From the NCBI GenBank assembly GCA_024643725.1, contig JAHEMJ010000015.1, positions 62,001 through 126,000 on the forward strand: 64,000 nucleotides of DNA, written 5' to 3'. This document shows, piece by piece, positions 1 through 8,571 of the stretch (positions within the stretch are counted from its first letter, which is position 1; every line of letters starts with the position of its first letter). The stretch is from Crocinitomicaceae bacterium. GTDB lineage: Bacteria > Bacteroidota > Bacteroidia > Flavobacteriales_D > Crocinitomicaceae. The notes under the pieces were generated by a model. The model was not told the DNA's origin. It did no database searches and worked only from the letters and a program-made list of their open reading frames with translations. A program made the translations under genes and the position numbers.

Positions 1-77
1 AATAAGTGCGAATCAAATCGTTTCGTGTTTCATATCGATTCATTCAAATAAACACTTTCTAAATTTATGGGACAAAA

Positions 78-102
78 AAAAGGCGACTAGAAGTCGCCTT
101 TT
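78..102 (-). terminator. Intrinsic terminator of the Asp-box T9SS gene
   Basis: An 11-bp perfect inverted repeat (AAAAGGCGACT / AGTCGCCTTTT) with a 3-nt loop lies 18 nt past the stop codon of the minus-strand gene. On that strand the hairpin is followed by a run of T. The rest of positions 1-119 shows no gene. Confidence 0.85.
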
Positions 103-119
103 ACTTATTATCAATTGTC

Positions 120-3044
120 TTACATTTTGATGAATTTCACAGATTCAGTTTGTTTTCCTGAATTGAATTTCACGATGTACGTTCCATTCGCTAAGTTATC
201 CCCTTCAATTTCGATTGAATTCGTTCCTTCGTTCATTGATTTTCTAACTGATTTCACCAAACGTCCAGTGATTGAATACACTTGAATTTCCACCATTCCA
301 GCATTTGCCAATTCAAACGTTACAGTTGTATTGTCACGTGTTGGATTTGGATACGTTTTCAATTTGCTATCAAATTTACCTGTCGCTCCAGCGCCATTTT
401 CGTTTACGCCTAAGAATGCCGTTGTTCTCCAGATTCCACGTCCAAATGTACCTAAGTAGATTTCACCCGGACGATCATTTCCTTCGTCAAACGTTCTCCA
501 TGACTGACGTACTTCGTACACTGGTGTTCCTTCGAAGCCAGTAGATGAATTCTCCCAAGAAGCTCCACCATTTGTAGAAATAAATGCACCATTAGACGTT
601 CCAACAACAATCACATCAGAATTGTTACGGTCGATGATACCATCATAACAAGCCACACCTGGATTCGTAATCGATGTCAATGCGGTAAATGTTGGTGTTG
701 ATGCATTGGCATTCAACGAACGTTTATTTGTTCCACCAAATCCAGCGAAACAGATAATGTCATTTCCATTACTTGGATTCACAGCGATTCCTTCATAACT
801 AGCGGTTGTAATTTTCGTTGCCGTCGTGAACGATGGTGTCGTAGAGGTACTTCCTGAGGTAATGTATCCAACTTTCGTTAAGAAGTTAGGATCACTTGTA
901 TACGCAGAACCTAAATTATCAATTCGCCATACACCATTTCCTGCACTTACATAACAGTGATTAAGGTCTTTAGAGAATTCAACATCAATTGAGTTGAACA
1001 ATCCACCGCCAATTCCTCTTGCGACACATACCCATTGAGGATTCGTTACCGCCAAACGAAGTGCATTTCTTGTACCCCAAAGTTCTCCATTATTTGCATT
1101 TACATACACTAAGAACCAAGATTGGTATGGATCCTGAACGCGAACAGTGTCCCAAGCTACATTGTAGATAACGGTATCCGTTCCCATCGCAACTGTTTCA
1201 CCCGTCGCAGCATTTAACCCATAGTTTACATTTCCAACGGTTAAAGATGGGTCGTAAACCAGTGTATCATCAAAATACAACGCAGTTGGTGTAACATACG
1301 TAATGGAATCTCCTGATGACATAGAAGGCACACGAATAATAGATCCAGAAGTGTAAGTTTTAGTTGGAATTAATGTCACTGAATCTTGTGAGTTCAAGTC
1401 ATAATATTCCGCCAAGAAAATCTCAGAGTGGAATGGGTGATTTGCACTTCCATCTGTTCCTGCTGCATCATACGACGCAGGAAGGGTTGGAACAAAGCTT
1501 GAAAATGTTTGTCCTTTATCTCCAGAACGAGAAATAGAGTTGTAATAAACAGTGGAGAACATCACACGTGGATTGAAGTAAGAAATCTCACATTCGAATC
1601 CATCACCACCATTTACTTGACTAAATTCTTGCGGTGTATTTAAACTAAAGTCGTTGTAAAGTGTCCCATTATCTTGAGCTCCACCCATTACCGCTCCTGT
1701 GCGGTCAAATGCGATTCCGTAGAATTGAGTAACATTATATCCTCTATTCGAAGGATGCCATGTTTGACCAAGATTTGAAGTAACACCAATTCCACCGTCA
1801 TTACCAATGTAAAAACGATTGTTTGCGTCCCATTTCATTTCGTGGTTGTCCGCATGGGCGTAAATTGGAGAGTTTGGTGACGCAAACCATTGACTGATTT
1901 TCTCAAATCCACCTTGAGGAGGATTATTCACCATTTGTTTCCATTTCCAAATATCAATTCCACCGATTAAAATCATTTCTGGATCATTCGGAACAACCGT
2001 CACAATGCTGTTGTAAGTTCCTTGATCACGGTAAATATCGAATTCACTTGGAGGAGCAGATGCACCAACAAATTGATTCCATGTTTGTCCATCGTCATGT
2101 GACACGTGCATACTCATTAAGTTGCTATTCGTACGAACTGCATATAATGAATAGTGATTGGAAGAATTTTTAATAGAAGAAATCGCAAATTCGATACGAG
2201 CAGCACCCGTTGGTACTAAGTTGTTTGCAATTGAACCTGATTTATCTGAGAAACTTGCTCCACCATCCGTAGAAACAAAAGGCTTGTTTGCACCAAATGC
2301 AGCAACGATTACTTGTCCATCTGGAGAAATTTTCAAGGCTGAACATCCACCATTTGAAACAGGTACTGTTGTCATGTTGGCATCACCCACTTTCCATTTT
2401 CTTACACCAGAACTGGAAGCCATCCATACATAGTTGTCCGCATTTGAACTCACTACTTCCGTACAACTTGATGTTCCTGGAATTGAACTCCATGTTGATC
2501 CAAAATCAGTTGAATACCAAACACCATTTCCGTTCCATCCTTCTTGGTCTGAACCTGTTGAAACGAATAAGGTTCCATCTGGCGTTTGTGTCATCGAAGA
2601 AACAAATGGATTTGCACCTGCAGCGAAGTAAGAATCTACACGGTTCCATTGGTTCCCTTGATTCAAAGAAACAAAAAGTCCACCAGAAACACCACCCGCC
2701 CATACACGGTTAATGTTTGTTCGATCCGGTTGAATCGCACGTGTACGACCACCAATATTATCTGGACCCATTGATTCAAACACAATGGATTTCGATTTTT
2801 TCATTTTACGGATTTGTCCGTCAATCTGTGCAATTTTTTCAGCCGAAACTGGTTGTCCAGTCGTTACATCAATGTAACGCGCTCGCAACCACGCCATCGC
2901 ATCATCTGAAGATTTCTCTTGCAATGAGGATAAACTTTCTTGCTTGTATTTCCCTTCCGTTGGAAACAACATAAATGCACCAACAGTAGCAGCAATTACA
3001 CCTGCAACCATCAGAGAACCAAATACATAGACTTTCTTATTCAT
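120..3044 (-). CDS. Secreted Asp-box (BNR/VPS10-like) beta-propeller protein with T9SS type A sorting domain
   Basis: A 974-residue protein. A hydrophobic N-terminal segment (about residues 5-27) serves as signal peptide. Residues about 100-880 carry repeated Asp-box motifs of the form S-x-D-x-G-x-x-W (for example STDFGSTW, SHDDGQTW, STNGGASW), the hallmark of sialidase/Vps10-type propellers. The last 80 residues start with a YPNP motif and match the T9SS type A sorting tail that is removed on export to the surface. The propeller is probably for binding or glycan hydrolysis; no catalytic sialidase triad was identified, so the substrate is unknown. It stands alone, with its own terminator downstream. 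Start ATG at 3044 precedes a typical MNKK signal sequence. Confidence 0.88.
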   Translation of the reverse strand: MNKKVYVFGSLMVAGVIAATVGAFMLFPTEGKYKQESLSSLQEKSSDDAMAWLRARYIDVTTGQPVSAEKIAQIDGQIRKMKKSKSIVFESMGPDNIGGRTRAIQPDRTNINRVWAGGVSGGLFVSLNQGNQWNRVDSYFAAGANPFVSSMTQTPDGTLFVSTGSDQEGWNGNGVWYSTDFGSTWSSIPGTSSCTEVVSSNADNYVWMASSSGVRKWKVGDANMTTVPVSNGGCSALKISPDGQVIVAAFGANKPFVSTDGGASFSDKSGSIANNLVPTGAARIEFAISSIKNSSNHYSLYAVRTNSNLMSMHVSHDDGQTWNQFVGASAPPSEFDIYRDQGTYNSIVTVVPNDPEMILIGGIDIWKWKQMVNNPPQGGFEKISQWFASPNSPIYAHADNHEMKWDANNRFYIGNDGGIGVTSNLGQTWHPSNRGYNVTQFYGIAFDRTGAVMGGAQDNGTLYNDFSLNTPQEFSQVNGGDGFECEISYFNPRVMFSTVYYNSISRSGDKGQTFSSFVPTLPASYDAAGTDGSANHPFHSEIFLAEYYDLNSQDSVTLIPTKTYTSGSIIRVPSMSSGDSITYVTPTALYFDDTLVYDPSLTVGNVNYGLNAATGETVAMGTDTVIYNVAWDTVRVQDPYQSWFLVYVNANNGELWGTRNALRLAVTNPQWVCVARGIGGGLFNSIDVEFSKDLNHCYVSAGNGVWRIDNLGSAYTSDPNFLTKVGYITSGSTSTTPSFTTATKITTASYEGIAVNPSNGNDIICFAGFGGTNKRSLNANASTPTFTALTSITNPGVACYDGIIDRNNSDVIVVGTSNGAFISTNGGASWENSSTGFEGTPVYEVRQSWRTFDEGNDRPGEIYLGTFGRGIWRTTAFLGVNENGAGATGKFDSKLKTYPNPTRDNTTVTFELANAGMVEIQVYSITGRLVKSVRKSMNEGTNSIEIEGDNLANGTYIVKFNSGKQTESVKFIKM

Positions 3045-3163
3045 AAACTATAATAATAAATATACAATATGTGACGACCAAGTTAAGTAATATTTCTTTA
3101 AAACCAACATAATATGAGTGTTGATTTCAAGAAAAATTCATTTCAATCTATCGTGTTTTAACC

Positions 3164-4036
3164 TTAATCAAACAAGTGTTTTTCCGCGTGATAAGAAGAA
3201 CGTACTAACGGACCACTTTCCACAAAACGGAATCCCATCTCCAAACCTAAGATGCGGTATTTTTCAAATTGCATAGGTTCAATAAACTCGAGCACCGGTA
3301 AATGCTTCGGTGTTGGCTGTAAATATTGCCCAAGCGTTAGGATATCCACCCCAACAGAACGTAGATCCTGCATCGTTTCAATGACCTCTGTTTCGGATTC
3401 ACCCAATCCAAGCATTACTCCTGATTTTGTGCGCATTCCACCTTTTTTCAAGCGAAAAAGCACTTCCAAACTGCGATCGTATTTTGCTTGAATGCGCACT
3501 TGTTTGGTCAGGCGTCGAACCGTTTCCAAGTTGTGAGAAACGATTTCAGGAGCAACATCAATTATCACTTGTAAATTCTCCCATTTCCCTGCAAAATCTG
3601 GGATCAATGTCTCTAAAGTTGTCCCTGGTGATTGTTGACGAATGGCTCTCACCGTTTGCGCCCAAATTTCTGACCCTCCATCTTTCAAGTCGTCTCGATC
3701 GACAGATGTAATCACCGCATGTTTCACCCCCATGATTTTCACGCTATTCGCTACCCTACCCGGTTCAAATTCATCCACCGCATCGGGCTTACCAGTTTGT
3801 ACAGCACAAAATCCACATGAACGTGTACATATGTTCCCAAGGATCATAAACGTTGCCGTTCCTTCACCCCAACATTCACCCATGTTTGGACAACTCCCGC
3901 TCTCGCAAATGGTATGTAATTTATGTTGATCAACTAATCCACGAACAGTACGGTAATTCTCACCTGTTGGCAATTTAACGCGTAACCATTTTGGTTTTTT
4001 TATGCGGATATTCGTCGTTTCTAATTCGTTTTCCAT
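3164..4036 (-). CDS. lipA: Lipoyl synthase
   Basis: A radical-SAM enzyme that inserts two sulfur atoms into protein-bound octanoyl groups to make lipoyl cofactor in the cytoplasm. It shows the auxiliary cluster motif [12 protein letters not shown] near the N terminus and the radical-SAM motif CTRSCGFC (CX3CX2C). The C-terminal RSSYHAE segment holds the family's conserved serine. I chose the ATG at 4036 (MENELETT, 290 aa). A longer in-frame reading to 4123 would overlap the upstream acyltransferase gene and add residues not typical of the family. It follows that gene by 17 nt and is probably cotranscribed. The octanoyltransferase lipB is not in the window. Confidence 0.96.
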   Translation of the reverse strand: MENELETTNIRIKKPKWLRVKLPTGENYRTVRGLVDQHKLHTICESGSCPNMGECWGEGTATFMILGNICTRSCGFCAVQTGKPDAVDEFEPGRVANSVKIMGVKHAVITSVDRDDLKDGGSEIWAQTVRAIRQQSPGTTLETLIPDFAGKWENLQVIIDVAPEIVSHNLETVRRLTKQVRIQAKYDRSLEVLFRLKKGGMRTKSGVMLGLGESETEVIETMQDLRSVGVDILTLGQYLQPTPKHLPVLEFIEPMQFEKYRILGLEMGFRFVESGPLVRSSYHAEKHLFD

Positions 4037-4053
4037 GTTGATAGTTAAGACAA

Positions 4054-5382
4054 CTAAAGTGAAGAAATGTTTACTGGTATCGTTTGTTCCATGCGCGAAA
4101 TCAATGTTGCTCGCTCCTCCCACAATTGAGTCTCGCTTGCTTCATTCGATTGTTTGCTATCCGAAATGAACATGAAAAATTGTTTTCTCCAATTATACCA
4201 AATCAAACCGATCAAACCAATCGATAAGTAATACGCAAAGACTGGCCAGAATCCAACGGACAATAATCCAGGAAGGATAAATAATAAAGGAAGATTTATC
4301 AACTGCATGAGCACCATCGTTACAACCATTTTTACCGAGCACCAAAAAACCTTGCGTTTGAAGGATTTCTCCACAAAACGTTTAATTAAGATATAGGGGG
4401 TGTACGCATGAATAAATCCTAAAAGCGCGATGGGAAACAATATGATCAACTGGAGTATTCGTACAACTTGATTGGAATTCTTTCTTCTATATAATACGTC
4501 CTCGGATAATTGATTTTCCTTTAATTTATGAAAATATCCTTTCACGTCTTGACTGAGCTGACGAAGTTCATTCGGATAATCGCCTTTAAATTGATTGATG
4601 AATTTTGCCAATTCCTGAGAATAACGCCATCTTTTTTCCAAAGGTATATGCTGATCGTAGCACAAAGGACTCATCCCCGAGCGAGTCAACATCATGACTT
4701 GTTCATGAAATTCAAAATCACTATCCAATTCAATATTTGTAATCACACTAATTAAATGGGCTTCTACAACGCGGTTCAATTCGTTGATTGTTTTAGAAGG
4801 ATTCTCCAAGTAGGCGTCCTTGTAGTCATTTAAAATGATGGGCTCTGATTCCGCCATTAAGATGTCACTGCGCATTACACCCGGATTACTGTAATTGCAT
4901 CCAATTCCAACAATCCGAATTTCTTTCTCCCAATTCGTTGCCTCTAAAGCCGTAAATCCAATGCGCACAGCACCTTTTTTTAAGGGCTTTAAACGTCTTT
5001 CAAAAATATCATCTGTTAATCCTTCTCCGAAAATCAATAAACTTCTATTTCGATTCAAAACTTCCGTTGCCTTGCGAAATGTTTCTTTGTTTTTCTCGAC
5101 CGCATTTACTCCATCATTTTGACGGTAGATGGGAATCATATGTGCACTTGACAGGAAGGGAGTCGACCATTTACTAAACACATCCGAGCGTGTCATGAAA
5201 AAGACAATCGGTTTTCGCAAAACTGACACAATCAAAGGATCCATAAACGCGGATGGATGATTGCTGACAAATATCGTTCTACTGAACCTACTTTTCGTTG
5301 AATTCACCAATCGAATGTTTCGAAAATACAAGCGAAGTGAATAATTTAGAAATATGTTAAAAATAAAATAGAGTGTGCGCAT
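4054..5382 (-). CDS. Membrane 1-acylglycerol-3-phosphate acyltransferase-like protein (PlsC superfamily)
   Basis: A 442-residue membrane protein. The PlsC catalytic motif appears as NHPSAFMDP at about residues 41-49, an HX5D spacing instead of the textbook HX4D. An FGEG block at about residue 118 stands for the FPEG substrate-binding motif. Residues about 310-400 contain hydrophobic segments, so this is a longer two-part relative of PlsC, as is common in Bacteroidota. It likely acylates a lysophospholipid or related glycerolipid at the inner membrane; the acceptor is not determinable. It is immediately upstream of lipA. A TAACTTCG element at 5389-5396 lies 6 nt before the ATG and may be its -7 box. 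Confidence 0.8.
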   Translation of the reverse strand: MRTLYFIFNIFLNYSLRLYFRNIRLVNSTKSRFSRTIFVSNHPSAFMDPLIVSVLRKPIVFFMTRSDVFSKWSTPFLSSAHMIPIYRQNDGVNAVEKNKETFRKATEVLNRNRSLLIFGEGLTDDIFERRLKPLKKGAVRIGFTALEATNWEKEIRIVGIGCNYSNPGVMRSDILMAESEPIILNDYKDAYLENPSKTINELNRVVEAHLISVITNIELDSDFEFHEQVMMLTRSGMSPLCYDQHIPLEKRWRYSQELAKFINQFKGDYPNELRQLSQDVKGYFHKLKENQLSEDVLYRRKNSNQVVRILQLIILFPIALLGFIHAYTPYILIKRFVEKSFKRKVFWCSVKMVVTMVLMQLINLPLLFILPGLLSVGFWPVFAYYLSIGLIGLIWYNWRKQFFMFISDSKQSNEASETQLWEERATLISRMEQTIPVNISSL

Positions 5383-5503
5383 CGTTCGCGAAGTTACATA
5401 ATTTCAAATTTCTGTTTTAACAATCCGAGGTATAATAACTTTTTCCTTGTTGATTTTTTCTCGTACTCAGAAATCGTACTTTCGTTTTGTAAATCAACTT
5501 AAC

Positions 5504-6472
5504 ATGAAACGAATCGGCTTATTTTGCGGGGGACTATCATCAGAATTCTCCATTTCCATTTTGAGTGCAAACACCATTCAGTCTCATTTTCCGGCTGAAT
5601 TTGAGGTGGTAAAAATTGTCGTCTCTACCAATGGTTGGTTTACAGAAGTGAACGAAGAGCAGTTGCCTTTTGACCTGAATTCTTTCAGCTATTCATTGCA
5701 TGGCGCAGACCAAACAATCGACGCTGGACTTATTTACATTCACGGAAATCCAGGTGAAAACGGAAAAATTCAAGCGCTTTTGGACATGAAAGGGATACCC
5801 TACATCAACTCTGGACCGCTCGCATCTGCCTTATCCTTCGATAAATGGTACTGCAATCAATTTCTTCGTGCATTCGATATTCCCGTTGCAAAATCTATTT
5901 TCCTCACTTCGGTTTCTGAAAAATCGAACGAAGAAATCGTTCGAACATTGGGCTTACCTATTTTCGTTAAACCTTCTGATTCTGGTTCGAGTTATGGCAT
6001 TTCGAAAGTGAAAGAAGCGTCTGAATTAAATGCGGCTTTGGAAACTGCGTTCAAAGAAGGGAAAACGGTTGTACTTGAGTCTTTTCTCGACGGAATAGAA
6101 GTGACGTGTGGGGTCTATGGGACAAAAAATGGCTTAATCGCTCTTCCGTTAACGGAAATCGCTTCGGAAAATGAGTTCTTCGATTACGATGCTAAATACA
6201 ATGGAAAATCCCAAGAAATTACACCTGCAAGAATCTCCGAGGACCTAGCTCAAAAAGTGCAAGATCGTGCCAAGAAAATTTATCAATTACTACAACTGAG
6301 ATCCATTGCTCGCATCGATTTTATGATCGTTAACAACGAGCCATTTGTGATCGAAGTCAATACCACTCCTGGATTCTCTCCCGCAAGTATTGTCCCTCAA
6401 ATGTTGGCTTGTGCCGGGACACCCATTCACGACTTTTGGCAAGAAATCACTTCTTATGAGTTGACTGCTTAG
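5504..6472 (+). CDS. ddl: D-alanine--D-alanine ligase
   Basis: A cytoplasmic ATP-grasp enzyme that joins two D-alanines for peptidoglycan precursors. The N-terminal block LFCGGLSSEFSIS and HGNPGENGKIQ, the central ATP-grasp FVKPSDSGSSYGI, and the C-terminal EVNTTPGFSPAS metal/substrate site are all present. The ATG at 5504 gives 322 residues, the usual size; the reading frame is open upstream to 5447 but that adds a non-family leader. It converges on the PBP4-type gene with a 4-nt overlap of the two stop regions, so two peptidoglycan genes face each other. Confidence 0.95.
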   Translation: MKRIGLFCGGLSSEFSISILSANTIQSHFPAEFEVVKIVVSTNGWFTEVNEEQLPFDLNSFSYSLHGADQTIDAGLIYIHGNPGENGKIQALLDMKGIPYINSGPLASALSFDKWYCNQFLRAFDIPVAKSIFLTSVSEKSNEEIVRTLGLPIFVKPSDSGSSYGISKVKEASELNAALETAFKEGKTVVLESFLDGIEVTCGVYGTKNGLIALPLTEIASENEFFDYDAKYNGKSQEITPARISEDLAQKVQDRAKKIYQLLQLRSIARIDFMIVNNEPFVIEVNTTPGFSPASIVPQMLACAGTPIHDFWQEITSYELTA

Positions 6473-7914
6473 TAAGTCGCTAACGCATTTAGTATCTTCT
6501 CCATTTTAACGGACAGTTGATTTCCTGTGCATGAAAAATCATTCACGGTGATGGAGAATGCGATTTTTTTACCCGAGGTCGACTCAATATAGCCAGCATA
6601 CGATTTCACGCCTTTCATGGATCCACTTTTCGCAAATACACGCCCCTCTCCTACCTCACCTTTACACAGGTATTTCGCCGTCCCTGACACACCCGCAATC
6701 GGGAAGGTGGACTTATAGTTTTGATAATTTGCAGAATGAAACATATAAGTCAAAAGTGAACAAAAATGTGTCGCTGAAATCGCATTAGAACGAGACAAAC
6801 CACATCCATCGTTCATGATTAATCCTTCCGTTGAGGAGCGCGTTTTCCAATACTCCATTTCGATTTTCAAAGCGGACTCCATCGACGCTTTACCATATTT
6901 CTGATAAGCAAGTGCTAACAACAATCCATCAGCAAATACATTCACACTTTTTAAATTGGTCCAATTCGCAATTTCCTGCACGGATTTTCCAGAAACTTGA
7001 AATAACATTGTTTTATTGTCGTACTGCGTTCCATGCATTTCTTTTTCAATTAATCGAAATCCCTTCGCACCATCTTCGACTTGAATGCCATTCATTAGCA
7101 ATACTTTTTGCCATTCCAAAGCCAATTGAAATTCTGGATCCGGCATGCTTCCTTTCACAATGAATGAAGATTGATTGCTTGGCAATTGTCCTCTGATGGA
7201 TCGATTTAACTCGAATGCATCTCCATAAACAATGGTTTCATCGCTACTGACTCCAGCCGCGGTGACAAAGTTCGCCAATTGGAATCCTTGAACATCCGGA
7301 AACATTCCAAGGTATTCTGCTTTGGTTCCATTCGCTCCTGTCTTGAATTTTAATTTCACGGTATTATCGTAAAAATTGATTCCCCCCGCAAAAGCTCCAT
7401 AGTAATTACCAACATCACCTTCTCCCCATGAGGCCGGAGTACCTTCGTAACCAAAATCCGAGGCGTCAGCAATGATTGCTCCTTCAATAAACTTGATTCC
7501 CTTCGCTTTAATGGAGTCCGTCCAAGTTTGTAAAAACGATAATTCTTGGTTTTCAAAACAAAAGAATTTACTTCCTAAACTGACATCTCCTCCGCCGCGA
7601 ATCCAAAGATTGCCATGCAGGACACTGTCTTTATCTATGAATCCATCGCAGTAAATTCGGGTTGACATGCGATGATTCGGACCTAGTATTTCAAAAGCAG
7701 AAGCGGTTGAAAATAATTTTGTGGTCGATGCAGGTGGTAAAGCATGCGTTGCGTGGTATGCTGCTATGGACTCACCCGTTTCCATATTCACTGCCTCGAA
7801 ACTTATCCTCGCATGTTTATTTGCTGGATCCGTGACAAAGGCATTCAACGCTTGCTGAACAGGACCTTGCGTCCATGATAATTGACAAATAAACAGGATG
7901 AACAAAAAGCGCAT
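6469..7914 (-). CDS. dacB: D-alanyl-D-alanine carboxypeptidase/endopeptidase, PBP4 (S13) family
   Basis: A 481-residue periplasmic serine peptidase with an N-terminal signal peptide ending near WTQG. The three penicillin-binding motifs are visible: SxxK as STTK (about residues 63-66), SxN as SRSN (about 376-379) and the KTG equivalent as KSG (about 430). The long stretch between SxxK and SxN is the extra domain typical of PBP4/DacB. It trims or cleaves peptide cross-bridges in peptidoglycan. A TAATTTTG sequence on the minus strand at 7949-7956 could be its -7 box. It converges on ddl. Confidence 0.93.
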   Translation of the reverse strand: MRFLFILFICQLSWTQGPVQQALNAFVTDPANKHARISFEAVNMETGESIAAYHATHALPPASTTKLFSTASAFEILGPNHRMSTRIYCDGFIDKDSVLHGNLWIRGGGDVSLGSKFFCFENQELSFLQTWTDSIKAKGIKFIEGAIIADASDFGYEGTPASWGEGDVGNYYGAFAGGINFYDNTVKLKFKTGANGTKAEYLGMFPDVQGFQLANFVTAAGVSSDETIVYGDAFELNRSIRGQLPSNQSSFIVKGSMPDPEFQLALEWQKVLLMNGIQVEDGAKGFRLIEKEMHGTQYDNKTMLFQVSGKSVQEIANWTNLKSVNVFADGLLLALAYQKYGKASMESALKIEMEYWKTRSSTEGLIMNDGCGLSRSNAISATHFCSLLTYMFHSANYQNYKSTFPIAGVSGTAKYLCKGEVGEGRVFAKSGSMKGVKSYAGYIESTSGKKIAFSITVNDFSCTGNQLSVKMEKILNALATY

Positions 7915-8020
7915 GAATCGTGTTTCAACTTGGTAAAAAACAAAGATGCAAAATTAATTGGATAACGCTGATATCGCTAAAAACTTGTAATATTGCGGGT
8001 ATTCAAAAAACGAAGAAACA

Positions 8021-8563
8021 TTGAAAGTCATCAAAGAATTTCCAGAAGGACTTGTATCCATTTATCCAAGCGTATTTGGAGACGAAAGAGGATTTTTTCT
8101 AGAATCATTTAACCAAGTAAAATACGCTGAATTTCTAGAGGGACATTCATTCGTACAAGATAATTTGTCGAAATCAAAAAAAGGCGTGTTGCGCGGACTG
8201 CATTTTCAAGCGCCTCCTTTTGACCAAGGGAAATTGGTTCAAGTGATTACTGGAAGTGTGTTAGATGTGGTGGTGGACATTCGTCGAAACTCCCCAAGCT
8301 ACGGTCAAACTTTTCAAATCGTTTTAAATTCAACAGATCGCAATCAACTTTGGATTCCACCTGGTTTTGCGCATGGATTTGTCAGCTTAGAAGACGATAC
8401 CATCTTCTCGTACAAGTGTACAAACACCTACAGCAAAGAGCACGAGGGATGTATATTATGGAACGATCCAACCCTAGCCATTGACTGGAACGTTGAAGAT
8501 CCCATTATTTCTCCGAAAGACACCGAAGGAACATTGTTTCATGAATTTACCAGTCCGTTTTAA
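8021..8563 (+). CDS. rfbC: dTDP-4-dehydrorhamnose 3,5-epimerase
   Basis: A 180-residue RmlC-type cupin that epimerises dTDP-4-keto-6-deoxyglucose at C3 and C5 in dTDP-L-rhamnose synthesis. Family blocks are DERGFFLESF near the N terminus, GVLRGLHFQ with the catalytic histidine, and WIPPGFAHGF. The start is TTG at 8021; no in-frame ATG precedes the conserved core, so this non-ATG start is well supported. The other rhamnose genes (rfbA, rfbB, rfbD) are absent from the window. uvrA starts 8 nt after its stop. Confidence 0.94.
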   Translation: MKVIKEFPEGLVSIYPSVFGDERGFFLESFNQVKYAEFLEGHSFVQDNLSKSKKGVLRGLHFQAPPFDQGKLVQVITGSVLDVVVDIRRNSPSYGQTFQIVLNSTDRNQLWIPPGFAHGFVSLEDDTIFSYKCTNTYSKEHEGCILWNDPTLAIDWNVEDPIISPKDTEGTLFHEFTSPF

Positions 8564-8571
8564 TCTCATTC

